Made by a program: the position numbers and the translations under genes
Origin: an uncultured Burkholderiales bacterium
GTDB lineage: Bacteria; Pseudomonadota; Gammaproteobacteria; Burkholderiales; Burkholderiaceae_C
DNA: 48,950 nt
Assembly (NCBI GenBank): GCA_903905475.1
Contig: CAIVGK010000085.1
Coordinates: 1 to 48,950, forward strand
Reading direction: 5' to 3'
The notes under the pieces: generated by a model
What the model saw: the letters and a program-made list of their open reading frames with translations, nothing else
The model's database searches: none
What the model was told of the DNA's origin: nothing
In this document: positions 37,738 through 48,063 of the stretch, in pieces
Numbering within the stretch: the first letter of the stretch is position 1
How the letters are laid out: each line of letters opens with the position of its first letter

Positions 37738-37807
37738 GCGCACCGCCGCGGCTTGCTTGCCGCGCACAATCTGCCATGGCCCCGACGCGGGCGTGGAGGT
37801 GCGCGAC

Positions 37808-38128
37808 ATGTACAAATTCAAATCCAAAGCGGCCGGTGACGTCTTGATGCTGGCCGCCAGCGGCGACCACATCTTGCGGGTGATCGGCAAGGAGCCCGCG
37901 GCCAAGGGCATCGTCGAGGTGGCCGACATGCCCGCGGCGATCGCCGCGATCGAGCAGGCCGTGACAGCCGAAGAAGCGGTACGCCGTCAGGCCGAACAAG
38001 CCGCGGCCGCCGAAGGCAAGAAACTGCCACCGGCCGATGGCGTCAGCCTGCGGCAGCGCGCCTGGCCGCTGCTCGAGATGTTCAAGCGTTGCCACGCGGC
38101 CGAGGCTGTGGTCGTGTGGGGCGTGTGA
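37808..38128 (+). CDS. DUF1840 protein
   Basis: A 106-residue cytosolic protein starting MYKFKSKAAGDVLMLAASGDH, the recognisable DUF1840 N-terminus, with a central Ala/Glu-rich helix and a conserved end VSLRQRAWPLLEMFKRCHAA. Its function is unknown. GGAGG at 37795-37799 sets the ATG at 37808. The phosphatase gene starts 4 nt after its stop, so they are probably cotranscribed. Confidence 0.9.
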   Translation: MYKFKSKAAGDVLMLAASGDHILRVIGKEPAAKGIVEVADMPAAIAAIEQAVTAEEAVRRQAEQAAAAEGKKLPPADGVSLRQRAWPLLEMFKRCHAAEAVVVWGV

Positions 38129-38132
38129 ACGG

Positions 38133-38795
38133 GTGAGCTGGGTCACTCGCATCGTCGCCGTGCGCCACGGCGAAACGGCCTGGAATGTCGACACCCGGCT
38201 GCAAGGCCATCAGGACATCTCGCTCAATGCCACCGGCCGCTGGCAGGCCGAGTGCGTGGCGCGCGCGCTGGCCGACGAGGGCATCGACGCGATCTACACG
38301 AGCGACTTGCAGCGCGCGTTCGATACCGCGCAGGCGATTTCCCGGGTCGTCGGCGTGCCCGTCGTCAGCGATCGCCGGCTGCGCGAGCGCGCCTTTGGTC
38401 ACTTCGAGACGCTGACCCACGCCGACATCGAATCACGCTGGCCCGAGCCCGCTCGGCGGTGGCGCCAGCGCGACCCCGACTTCGCACCCGACGGGGGCGA
38501 GTCGCTGCGCGGGTTCCATGCGCGCTGCGTGGCGGCGGTGTCGCAGCGCGCCGCGGCCCACCCCGGCCAGACGATCGCCATCGTGGCGCACGGCGGCGTC
38601 ATGGACTGCCTGTACCGCGCGGCGACGCGGCTCGACTTGCAAGCACCGCGTTCGTGGCCGCTGGGCAACGCGGGCATCAACCGGCTGCTCTACAGCGCCG
38701 AGGGTTTCACGCTGATCGGCTGGAGCGACACGCGCCACCTCGAGGCGGCCGCGCGCGACGAGTCGTCGGATGGCGAGGTCGCGCCGGGCATCTGA
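38133..38795 (+). CDS. Histidine phosphatase family protein (phosphoglycerate-mutase-like)
   Basis: A 220-residue enzyme of the dPGM/RHG superfamily. The phosphohistidine motif RHGETAWN is near residues 11-18, followed by DTRLQGHQDISLNATG; YTSDLQRAFDTA supplies the second Arg, and IVAHGGVMDCLYR the second catalytic His. Substrate cannot be set (phosphoglycerate, alpha-ribazole phosphate or another phosphoester are all possible). The start is a GTG at 38133, 4 nt after DUF1840; an extended frame back to 38037 would lie inside that gene. Confidence 0.9.
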   Translation: MSWVTRIVAVRHGETAWNVDTRLQGHQDISLNATGRWQAECVARALADEGIDAIYTSDLQRAFDTAQAISRVVGVPVVSDRRLRERAFGHFETLTHADIESRWPEPARRWRQRDPDFAPDGGESLRGFHARCVAAVSQRAAAHPGQTIAIVAHGGVMDCLYRAATRLDLQAPRSWPLGNAGINRLLYSAEGFTLIGWSDTRHLEAAARDESSDGEVAPGI

Positions 38796-38823
38796 GCGCG
38801 CAGTCGGCGCGCCGCACGCCGGC

Positions 38824-39879
<1,056 letters not shown>

Positions 39880-40019
39880 GGCGCATTATCGGCACGCCCC
39901 TGTCGGCGCCCGGTCGCGGCCCGACCGCTGCCGCCTCGGCGCCGGACAGCGGTCGCGCCACGCTGCGGTACCCTTTGGTGCCGATTCAATCTCACCCGCA
40001 CCCCATTCGGAGCCTCTCC

Positions 40020-40517
40020 ATGCACACCGCTTTCATCCGTCGCTGGTTCGCCGGCACCGCCCTGACGCTGGCCACGCTGGTGGCTTCAGCCCACAGCTAC
40101 AAGGCCGGCTCGATCGACATCGAGCATCCGACGGCGCGTCCGACGGCGGCCGGCCAGTCCGTGGGCGGCGGCTTCCTGACCTTGGTCAACAAGGGCGCAG
40201 CCGACCGGCTGCTGTCGGCCACGACCGCCGTCGCCGCGTCGGTGCAGATGCATTCCATGTCGATGGACGGCAATGTGATGAAGATGCGGCAGGTCGATGC
40301 CATCGAGCTGCCCTCGGGCCAGACGGTGGAACTCAAGCCCGGTTCCTGGCACCTGATGCTGATGGGCCTGAAGGCGCCGCTCAAGGCCGGCGACACGTTC
40401 CCGATGACGCTGCGGTTCGAAAAGGCCGGCGAAGTGGTCGTGAAGGTGAAGGTTGAGTCGCCCGAGCCCGCCAAGGCCCAGCCCCAGCGCGAACCTCAGC
40501 ACGAGCACATGCACTGA
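40020..40517 (+). CDS. Periplasmic copper chaperone PCu(A)C
   Basis: A 165-residue secreted protein. The signal peptide ends at VASAHS. The copper site H-x10-M-x21-H-x-M is met exactly: H78, M89, H111 and M113. The tail QREPQHEHMH adds further histidines and a methionine, a common metal-binding extension. Such proteins pass Cu(I) to cytochrome c oxidase or to Sco-type chaperones. GGAG is 7 nt before the ATG at 40020. Partner Sco and TonB-dependent receptor genes are not next to it. It lies between ruvB and ruvA on the opposite strand. Confidence 0.93.
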   Translation: MHTAFIRRWFAGTALTLATLVASAHSYKAGSIDIEHPTARPTAAGQSVGGGFLTLVNKGAADRLLSATTAVAASVQMHSMSMDGNVMKMRQVDAIELPSGQTVELKPGSWHLMLMGLKAPLKAGDTFPMTLRFEKAGEVVVKVKVESPEPAKAQPQREPQHEHMH

Positions 40518-40526
40518 GTGTGGCTT

Positions 40527-40543
40527 CGCCGCGAAGCGCGGCG
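40527..40543. terminator. Possible bidirectional hairpin between the copper chaperone and ruvA
   Basis: CGCCGCG (40527-40533) and CGCGGCG (40537-40543) are perfect complements around AAG. It lies between two convergent genes, where a shared terminator is expected, but no T-run follows on either side. Confidence 0.4.
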
Positions 40544-40553
40544 ACTTGCGGTG

Positions 40554-41123
40554 TCAGGCCAGCGATTTCAGCGCGAGCTTGATGCCGTCGCTGACGCTGG
40601 CGTCTGCCGGCAGGCTCTTCAGCGCGGCGGCGGCCTCGCGGTCGCTGTAGCCCAGGGCGATCAGCGCTTGCAGGATGTCGGCCTGTGCGTCGCTGGCCAC
40701 CGAGGCGGGGGCCGCGAGCGCGTCGCCGAGCTTGCCCTTCAACTCGAGCAGCAGCCGCTCGGCGGTTTTCTTGCCGATGCCCGGCACCTTGACGAGGCGC
40801 GCGGTTTCCTGCCGAGCCACCGCCTGGGCCAGTTCGGCCACGCTCAGGCCGGACAGCAGCGACAGCGCCATGCGCGGGCCCACGCCGGTGATCTTGATGA
40901 GCTGCCGGAAGGTCTGGCGTTCGTCGTGGGTGAGAAAGCCGAACAGGATCTGCGCGTCCTCGCGCACGATGAAGTGCGTGAGCAGCGTGACCCGTTCACC
41001 CAGGCCGGGCAGGTTGTAGAAGCTGCTCATCGGCACGTCGACCTCGTAGCCGACGCCGTTGACGTCGATGAGCAACTGCGGGGGCGATTTTTCAGCCAGG
41101 GTGCCTGTGAGACGTCCGATCAT
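40554..41123 (-). CDS. ruvA: Holliday junction DNA-binding protein RuvA
   Basis: A 189-residue protein. It opens with the typical [15 protein letters not shown] and the OB-fold domain I, continues with the helix-hairpin-helix motifs [18 protein letters not shown] and [20 protein letters not shown], and ends with domain III, which contacts RuvB ([19 protein letters not shown]). It forms tetramers on four-way junctions. A response-regulator gene lies 16 bp upstream on the same strand, and the partner ruvB is 0.7 kb further on, beyond an opposite-strand gene. Confidence 0.97.
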   Translation of the reverse strand: MIGRLTGTLAEKSPPQLLIDVNGVGYEVDVPMSSFYNLPGLGERVTLLTHFIVREDAQILFGFLTHDERQTFRQLIKITGVGPRMALSLLSGLSVAELAQAVARQETARLVKVPGIGKKTAERLLLELKGKLGDALAAPASVASDAQADILQALIALGYSDREAAAALKSLPADASVSDGIKLALKSLA

Positions 41124-41139
41124 CGGTCGATTATCAGGA

Positions 41140-41802
41140 TCAGGAGCGGATGAGGCCCATGCGCTGGGCTTCCAGCGCGGCTTCGGCGCGCGAGTTCACG
41201 TTGAGCTTGCGGTAGACCTGCTTCACGTAGTCGGCAATCGTGTGCCGCGACAGGTTGAGCTGGTCGCCGATCTCGGGCAGCGTGAAGCCCTTGGCCACGC
41301 GCAGCAGCACCTCGGTTTCGCGCTCCGAGAGCACCGCGCGCGGCACCGCGTTGATCGAGCGCGCCGGCTTGACCGCGGCCTGTGCGGCAAAGTGAGCGAT
41401 CACGCGGCGGGCGATCGATGGCGACAGCGGCGGCTCGCCACCGCTCATGCGCTTGAGCTGCTCGGCGATCAACTCGCGCGGCTGCTCCTTGAGCAGGTAG
41501 CCGAAGGCGCCGGCTTGCAGCGCCGGGAACAGGTGCTCGTCGTCGTCGTGAATGGTCACCACCACCGACTGCGTTTCGGGTTGCTGGTTGCGCAGGGCCT
41601 CGACCACATCGACGCCGGAACCATCGGGCAGGCCCAGATCCAGCAGCGCCAGATCGAACTTGATCGATGCCACCAATTCGAGAGCGTCGTGGACGCGCGC
41701 TGCCTCATGGATGCGCGAACCGGGAAACACCCGGGTGACCAGCGCTTTCATCCAGGCGCGGATCTCGGGCAGGTCTTCAAGCAGCAAGATGTTGTTGGTC
41801 AT
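41140..41802 (-). CDS. NarL/LuxR-type response regulator
   Basis: A 220-residue regulator. The receiver contains the acidic ED pair near the N-terminus (LLLEDLPEI), the phosphoacceptor D in [13 protein letters not shown], and K in [10 protein letters not shown]. The C-terminal LuxR helix-turn-helix has [16 protein letters not shown] and [25 protein letters not shown] lies 8 nt before the ATG. The neighbouring sensor kinase gene ends 74 bp downstream of this start on the same strand and precedes it in transcription, so the two form a likely cognate pair. Confidence 0.93.
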   Translation of the reverse strand: MTNNILLLEDLPEIRAWMKALVTRVFPGSRIHEAARVHDALELVASIKFDLALLDLGLPDGSGVDVVEALRNQQPETQSVVVTIHDDDEHLFPALQAGAFGYLLKEQPRELIAEQLKRMSGGEPPLSPSIARRVIAHFAAQAAVKPARSINAVPRAVLSERETEVLLRVAKGFTLPEIGDQLNLSRHTIADYVKQVYRKLNVNSRAEAALEAQRMGLIRS

Positions 41803-41876
41803 GGGATCTCCGTCCTCGGGTTATCGGTCAGCGAACGGTTTTCACAAGCCCCCGATGCGCGGGCTGCGGCGCTTGT

Positions 41877-43706
41877 TCAAAACGGAATGGTGAGCCTGAT
41901 CACGGTGCCGTACCCCGGCGCTGATTCGACCAGACACTGCCCCTGCATCGTCTTGGCCCGGTGTTTCATGCTCGACATGCCGTGGCCACGGTCGAGCTTG
42001 CCATCGACTTCGGTCGAAATGCCCTTGCCGTTGTCTTGCACCAGCAGGCCGAAGTCGGTGGCGTTGACCGTCACGCGCACCTTGCACTGCGACGCGCGGC
42101 TGTGCTTGATGATGTTGCTGACCGACTCGCGCAGGATGCGGGTGGTCTGCACGAAAGACCTCGCCGACAAGGTCTGGGTGAGGTCTTCGCTCGGGTTGCG
42201 CCAGTCGGCCTCGATGCTGGCCTGCCCCAGTCGTGACACGGCTTCGGCGCGCCAGTCGGCCAGCGCGTCGGTCAGTTGCACCGGCCGCCCGGTGAGGCCC
42301 TTCACCGACAGGCGCATTTCCTCGAGGGCTTCGCGCGCCAGGTTCGAGATGCGCTCGCTCTCGCTGGTGTGCACGATGGTCAGCAGCTTGGCGCCCAGAT
42401 CGTCGTGCAGGTCGGCGGCGATGCGCTTGCGCTCCTTTTCGGTCACTTGCTCCATGCGCAGCGCCGACATCTGCACGAAGCTGCGCTCGATCTCGGCGGT
42501 GGCCTCGGCCACGCGGATCTCGAGTTGCGCGCGGTTGATTTCCGCGGCCTGCATCGCCCGCCCGAACACCAGCAGCAACCGCGAGCCGATGACCAGCAGC
42601 AGCAGCGGCGAAAAAACGCTCAGGGGATGGACGGCCAATGGGGGCAGCGCACGGTGCTGGATGGCCAGTTCCAGCAGCACCAGAACACCCAGGCCACCGA
42701 AGGTCAGACCCATCGGCCAGAAGTCAGCGCGCCGCATCGTCCAGATGACCTGCAGGTACCAAGCGCCGGCCACCATCAGCTCCACCGCCATCAGCGCGAA
42801 CCACCCATTGGCGACCATGAACAGCCGGTCCGGGCCGGCCACGGCCAGGCTCGCCGGCACCAGCACGCATTGCAGCAGCAGCGCCCCGGCCACGCGGCGG
42901 CAGTCGGTGCGCGCGCGGTTCAACAAGAAGTGCACCGCCAGCGACAACATGGGCGCGAAGGCGACGGCCGCCAGCAATTCGAAACTCTGCGTGTTCAGCG
43001 GCAGGTCGCTCCACCACACACGCATCGACAGCAGTGCCCAGCCGATGATCAGCGCGCCGAAGTGCAGCAAGAAGACCTCGCTGCGGTTCATCCAGCTGAG
43101 CACCAGCAAGAAGCCACCCAGCGCGAGCAGGCCCACGCCCGCGACCTGAACGACGGCGATGTTCCAGAAGTGCCGGCGCGAATACGCCTCGACGAGTTCG
43201 GCTTGCGGGCCGATCTGCAGCTGTGACAAGCCACCGGCCCGCGCTCTGGACGCCACATGGCGCAGCGACGAGCCGCTCACCTCGATGTCGAGCACGTTTT
43301 CTTGCGAGCTCAGCAGCGCTGCCGGCAGCGTGATGCGCAGCGGCCGGTAGCAGTGATTGGTCAGCGGCTCGACCATGCGCCCGCCACTGAAGATGCGTCG
43401 CCCGTTGAGGCGCACCTCGAGGTTGCTGCAGGCGCGCTCGATGTACAGCGCCAGCAACTCGTTGTCCGCCACGTCGGGTGGCCGGATGAAGGCGGCGCGA
43501 TACCACACGCTGCCGTCGTGGTCGGGGCGGGTCACCGACCAGTCGTCAGGCAGGCTGACTTGCTGCGGCGCGGCACTGGATGGCAGCCGCCCGGGGCCGC
43601 CATTGACCGACAGCACCGAGGAGATCGTCAGGGTCGATGCGTGAGCCGCGCCCGTTGCAAGCAACAGCCACAGGACAAGCAACTCGAAGAGACGGCGCAT
43701 CGGCAT
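41877..43706 (-). CDS. Sensor histidine kinase with 7TMR-DISM-type sensor region
   Basis: A membrane kinase of about 609 residues. A signal peptide (LFELLVLWLLLATGAAHA) leads to a periplasmic beta-rich segment with two cysteines (CSNLEVRLNG and NHCYRPLRI), resembling the extracellular ligand-binding part of 7TMR-DISM proteins. About seven membrane helices follow, then a coiled coil and a HisKA_3 domain with the phospho-His in KRIAADLHDDLGAK, and a short HATPase end with DNGKGIS and GHGMSSMKHRA. This pairs with the NarL-type regulator. Two ATGs are close: 43706 and 43700; neither has a ribosome site. It is divergent from phoH with less than 50 bp between. The ligand is unknown. Confidence 0.88.
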   Translation of the reverse strand: MPMRRLFELLVLWLLLATGAAHASTLTISSVLSVNGGPGRLPSSAAPQQVSLPDDWSVTRPDHDGSVWYRAAFIRPPDVADNELLALYIERACSNLEVRLNGRRIFSGGRMVEPLTNHCYRPLRITLPAALLSSQENVLDIEVSGSSLRHVASRARAGGLSQLQIGPQAELVEAYSRRHFWNIAVVQVAGVGLLALGGFLLVLSWMNRSEVFLLHFGALIIGWALLSMRVWWSDLPLNTQSFELLAAVAFAPMLSLAVHFLLNRARTDCRRVAGALLLQCVLVPASLAVAGPDRLFMVANGWFALMAVELMVAGAWYLQVIWTMRRADFWPMGLTFGGLGVLVLLELAIQHRALPPLAVHPLSVFSPLLLLVIGSRLLLVFGRAMQAAEINRAQLEIRVAEATAEIERSFVQMSALRMEQVTEKERKRIAADLHDDLGAKLLTIVHTSESERISNLAREALEEMRLSVKGLTGRPVQLTDALADWRAEAVSRLGQASIEADWRNPSEDLTQTLSARSFVQTTRILRESVSNIIKHSRASQCKVRVTVNATDFGLLVQDNGKGISTEVDGKLDRGHGMSSMKHRAKTMQGQCLVESAPGYGTVIRLTIPF

Positions 43707-43750
43707 GAGCGGCGATTGTGCTGCCCGCCATGGCGCGCCTTGGGCCGACA

Positions 43751-44788
43751 ATGGCGACCCGCCTCGAACCAGAGTTGTCCTTGATCCTCAGACACGATTT
43801 CATCCCGCTCGACAACGCCAGGCTCGCCAACCTGTGCGGCAGCACGGACGACCACCTGCGCGACATCGAGTCGGCGCTCGAGGTCACCATCACGCGGCGC
43901 CATGAGTCGTTTCGTGTCCAGGGCGGCAAGGCGCAGGCCGAGCGGGCGGTGAGCTTGCTGCAGTCGCTGTACGACCGGGCGCTGGCGCCGTTCGAACCCG
44001 AACTTTTTCAGTTGCTGCTGATCGAGGCCGCGGCCGACGGGGCCGGCCGGGCGCTGCCCAAGCGCCGCCGCCTGGCCGAGATTGCCGCCGAGCAAGCGCC
44101 GCTCGCCGCGCCGGCCGCACCGGCTCTGGTGCTGCGCACCCGCCGCGCCGATCTGGCCGCACGCACGCCGAACCAGCAGGTGTACCTGGGCAACATCGTG
44201 TCGCACGACATCACGTTTGGCATCGGTCCGGCCGGCACCGGCAAGACGTATCTGGCGGTGGCCTGCGCGGTCGATGCGCTCGAGCGCAGCAGCGTGCAGC
44301 GCATCGTGCTGACGCGCCCGGCCGTCGAGGCCGGCGAGCGGCTGGGTTTTTTGCCCGGCGATCTGGCGCAAAAGGTCGACCCGTACCTGCGCCCGCTGTA
44401 CGACGCGCTGTACGACCTGATGGGCATCGACAAGGTCATGCGCGCTTTCGAAAAGTCGACCATCGAGATCGCGCCGCTGGCCTTCATGCGCGGGCGCACG
44501 CTCAACAACGCCTTCGTGATCCTCGACGAAGCGCAAAACACCACGCCCGAGCAGATGAAGATGTTCCTCACGCGCATCGGCTTTGGCAGCAAGTGCGTGG
44601 TCACCGGCGACGTCAGCCAGATTGATTTGCCGCCCGGCCAGATGAGCGGGCTGATCGACGCCGAGCGGGTGCTCAAGCGCGTGCGCGGCATCGCCACCAC
44701 GCGCTTCACTTCGGCCGACGTGGTGCGCCACGCGCTGGTCGCACGCATCGTGGATGCGTACGAAAGCGCGCGCCCGCAGTCGCCGTGA
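43751..44788 (+). CDS. PhoH-like ATPase
   Basis: A 345-residue P-loop protein. An N-terminal KH-like RNA-binding segment ([18 protein letters not shown]) precedes the ATPase with Walker A GPAGTGKT (159-166) and Walker [12 protein letters not shown]. Other PhoH features are [19 protein letters not shown] and [14 protein letters not shown]. It is linked by context to RNA metabolism because ybeY follows with a GTGA overlap, the widespread phoH-ybeY arrangement. In-frame ATGs at 43718 and 43730 are possible starts; I chose 43751, where family similarity begins. Confidence 0.92.
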   Translation: MATRLEPELSLILRHDFIPLDNARLANLCGSTDDHLRDIESALEVTITRRHESFRVQGGKAQAERAVSLLQSLYDRALAPFEPELFQLLLIEAAADGAGRALPKRRRLAEIAAEQAPLAAPAAPALVLRTRRADLAARTPNQQVYLGNIVSHDITFGIGPAGTGKTYLAVACAVDALERSSVQRIVLTRPAVEAGERLGFLPGDLAQKVDPYLRPLYDALYDLMGIDKVMRAFEKSTIEIAPLAFMRGRTLNNAFVILDEAQNTTPEQMKMFLTRIGFGSKCVVTGDVSQIDLPPGQMSGLIDAERVLKRVRGIATTRFTSADVVRHALVARIVDAYESARPQSP

Positions 44789-45255
44789 GCACGCGCCAAG
44801 CCGTGCGACCGGCGCTGTCGCTGTCACTGCAGTTCGCGCGGGACCCGGTGGCGCGCGCGCACCGCGATCAGCTGCCGCGCCACCAGGTGGCGCGCTGGAT
44901 TCGAGCCGCGCTGCAACGCGAGGGCGAACTCACCGTGCGGGTCGTCGGCGCCGATGAGGGCCTGCAACTCAACCGCGATTACCGCAGTGGCGACCACGCC
45001 ACCAACGTGCTGACCTTCGACTACGCGCACGAGCCGGTGGTGTGCGCCGACCTGGTCTTGTGCGCGCCGGTCATCGAGGCCGAGGCGCTGGAGCTGGGCA
45101 TCTCGCTCGAGGCGCATTACACCCACCTGCTGGTCCACGGCACGCTGCACGCGCAGGGCTTCGACCATGAGCGAGACGAAGATGCCGTGTTGATGGAGGC
45201 GCGCGAAACCGAAGTGCTGCGCGCTCTGGGCTGCGCGGACCCTTACGCGCGCTGA
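44785..45255 (+). CDS. ybeY: Endoribonuclease YbeY (rRNA maturation)
   Basis: A 156-residue metalloendoribonuclease that acts in 16S rRNA 3'-end maturation and ribosome quality control. The zinc-binding signature [11 protein letters not shown] is complete (three His). Other marks are [17 protein letters not shown] near the middle and LVHG before the motif. The start is a GTG within the phoH stop (GTGA), so translation is coupled. The usual downstream corC/lnt genes are not found here; a CorA-like gene lies convergently instead. Confidence 0.95.
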   Translation: MSTRQAVRPALSLSLQFARDPVARAHRDQLPRHQVARWIRAALQREGELTVRVVGADEGLQLNRDYRSGDHATNVLTFDYAHEPVVCADLVLCAPVIEAEALELGISLEAHYTHLLVHGTLHAQGFDHERDEDAVLMEARETEVLRALGCADPYAR

Positions 45256-45282
45256 CCCGCTGGGCCCACCACGCGGGCCGGC

Positions 45283-46410
45283 TCAGCTGCCGCCTTGCGA
45301 TCCGCTCAGGTAGCGCTTGCTCCAGAAGTAGCCCACCAGACCGCTGGCGATCAGGGCCATCAGCAGCATGCAGATCCAGAAGCCGTTTTCGCGCTGGAGC
45401 AGGGGCATGATTTCGAAGTTCATGCCGAACACGCCGGTGACCAGGTTGAGCGGCAAGAAGATGGCGGTGAGCACGGTCAGCGTGCGCATGATGTCGTTGG
45501 TGCGGTTGCTCTGCGCCGAGAAATGCATCTGCACGGCACTCTCGGTGGACGATTCGAGCCGGCGCACGTGGCCGAGCACCCGCTCGATGTGTTCGAGCAC
45601 GTCGCGTGATCGAACGCGCAGCAGTTCACGTTCGCGCTGCGCGTGGTGGCCGGCGGCAGGTGGCCACTCATCGAGCGCATCGATCCATTCGGTGATGGCG
45701 CTGCGCTGATCCTCGCAGGTGTCTTCGAGCAGGTGCAGCGAGTTGCGCGAGTCGAGCAGCATCTGCCAGTTGTCGAAACGGCTGCGCGGGTTGAAAAGCT
45801 CCTTTTGCAGATAGTCCAGTTGCCGGCTGAGCAGGCGTCGCAGTTCGAGGTAGTTGTCAACCATGTGGTTGACCATGCGCAGCATCAGGTCGGCCGGGTT
45901 GGGCGGCAGTCGCATGGCGGTGCGGCTGTCGGTGGTGCGTGATTCTTCAGACGTGGGCAGCAACTGGTGCTGCAGCCGGTTGGCGAAGTACTCGCGGACC
46001 TGGCATTCGGCGGGGTGCACGCTGAGCAGCACCCGGTCGAACAGGGCAAAACCCACCGGGCTGGTGTCGATGGCGGCGAGGGCCGCCCGGGCGGTGCTCA
46101 GGGTGCCCTTGCTGTCGTCCAGAAACATCGCCGCGCTGCCTTCGCCCGCCGCGAGGCGGCGAAACACCAGCAAGTCGTACCACGAGGTGTAGTCGTAGTG
46201 CGAGGGCAACTGGTTGTTCAGCAGGTCAGCGACGTGCAGGTCAACGAGCTGCCCGCCGGTCCAGCGCTGCATCGCCGCTTGCAGCGTGGCCACGCTCACC
46301 TCGAACTCGCGGCGTGCGCTGCTGACCCAGAAGTAGCCGGTGGCCGGCAGGTTGTCGGGTAGGCCCCGGAGTTCGGTGAACTGGTCGCCCTGGATGTGGA
46401 AGACCTGCAT
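45283..46410 (-). CDS. CorA-family divalent cation transporter
   Basis: A 375-residue protein with a large soluble N-terminal domain (long helices around DYLQKELFNPRSRFDNW) and two C-terminal membrane helices. The first helix ends in the selectivity motif as VFGMNFEIMP (GMN intact; YGMN is more common). The final segment GYFWSKRYLSG is a basic tail. It probably moves Mg2+ across the inner membrane; some relatives export zinc (ZntB). It starts 19 nt after hemB and is likely cotranscribed. Confidence 0.92.
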   Translation of the reverse strand: MQVFHIQGDQFTELRGLPDNLPATGYFWVSSARREFEVSVATLQAAMQRWTGGQLVDLHVADLLNNQLPSHYDYTSWYDLLVFRRLAAGEGSAAMFLDDSKGTLSTARAALAAIDTSPVGFALFDRVLLSVHPAECQVREYFANRLQHQLLPTSEESRTTDSRTAMRLPPNPADLMLRMVNHMVDNYLELRRLLSRQLDYLQKELFNPRSRFDNWQMLLDSRNSLHLLEDTCEDQRSAITEWIDALDEWPPAAGHHAQRERELLRVRSRDVLEHIERVLGHVRRLESSTESAVQMHFSAQSNRTNDIMRTLTVLTAIFLPLNLVTGVFGMNFEIMPLLQRENGFWICMLLMALIASGLVGYFWSKRYLSGSQGGS

Positions 46411-46429
46411 CGCGTGCGGGTGCGGCCGT

Positions 46430-47518
<1,089 letters not shown>

Positions 47519-47609
47519 TCAGGCCGGCGGATGATAGACGCAACATTTTTCGCCCCGACCTCGCGCACACAGCGGGTTGCCACGCTCCGACGCCTGCGAG
47601 GTGCACCGT

Positions 47610-47615
47610 GATAAT
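47610..47615 (+). promoter_or_regulatory. Candidate -10 box directly before the hemJ-like start
   Basis: GATAAT preceded by T (TGATAAT) lies 7 nt before the ATG at 47622. If used, transcription would begin at the A of the start codon, giving a leaderless mRNA. No good -35 is visible. Confidence 0.3.
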
Positions 47616-47621
47616 TCCCCG

Positions 47622-48044
47622 ATGCTCTGGATCAAAGCCTTTCACATCGTCTTCGTGGCCAGCTGGTTCGCGGGCTTGTTTTATTTGCCGCGGATCTTCG
47701 TCAATCTGGCGATGGTTCCGGCCGACAGCCATGCCGAGCGCGAGCGGCTGCTGCTGATGGCACGCAAGCTGTACCGCTTCATGAGCTTGCTGATGCTGCC
47801 GGCGCTGGGTCTGGGGTTGTGGCTGTGGATCGGCTACTGGGACACCTACGCCGGGGGCTGGATGCACGCCAAGCTGTTTCTGGTCGTGCTGGCCGTGGGT
47901 TATCACCACATGTGCCGTGCGTTGCTGCGCCAATTCGAGCAGTTCAACAACCAGCGCAGCCACCTGTGGTTCCGCTTATTCAACGAGGCACCGGTGATCT
48001 TGCTGATCGCCGTGGTGGTGCTGGTGGTGGTCAAGCCCTTTTGA
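47622..48044 (+). CDS. hemJ: HemJ/CopD-family membrane protein, probable protoporphyrinogen oxidase
   Basis: A 140-residue protein with four membrane helices. It begins MLWIKAFHIVFVASWFAGLF and carries YLPRIFVN, the HemJ-type start. The two residues that mark the HemJ family, a His in helix 1 and a Lys in helix 3, appear as H8 and K84 (GGWMHAKLFLV). HemJ oxidises protoporphyrinogen IX in bacteria without hemG or hemY; the adjacent divergent hemB supports that role. It could also be labelled simply CopD-family. The start at 47622 is the first ATG before the helix. It has no clear ribosome site. Confidence 0.82.
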   Translation: MLWIKAFHIVFVASWFAGLFYLPRIFVNLAMVPADSHAERERLLLMARKLYRFMSLLMLPALGLGLWLWIGYWDTYAGGWMHAKLFLVVLAVGYHHMCRALLRQFEQFNNQRSHLWFRLFNEAPVILLIAVVVLVVVKPF

Positions 48045-48063
48045 CCATGCGTTAGGGCGCACG

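Noticed and set aside
35512-37929. 805-codon minus-strand frame opposite the GGDEF-EAL gene
   Set aside because: Antisense shadow, His/Gln/Val-rich, no start signal or family match.
41059-43149. 696-codon plus-strand frame opposite the regulator and sensor kinase
   Set aside because: Antisense to clear two-component genes; Ser/Arg/Cys-rich with no recognisable motif.
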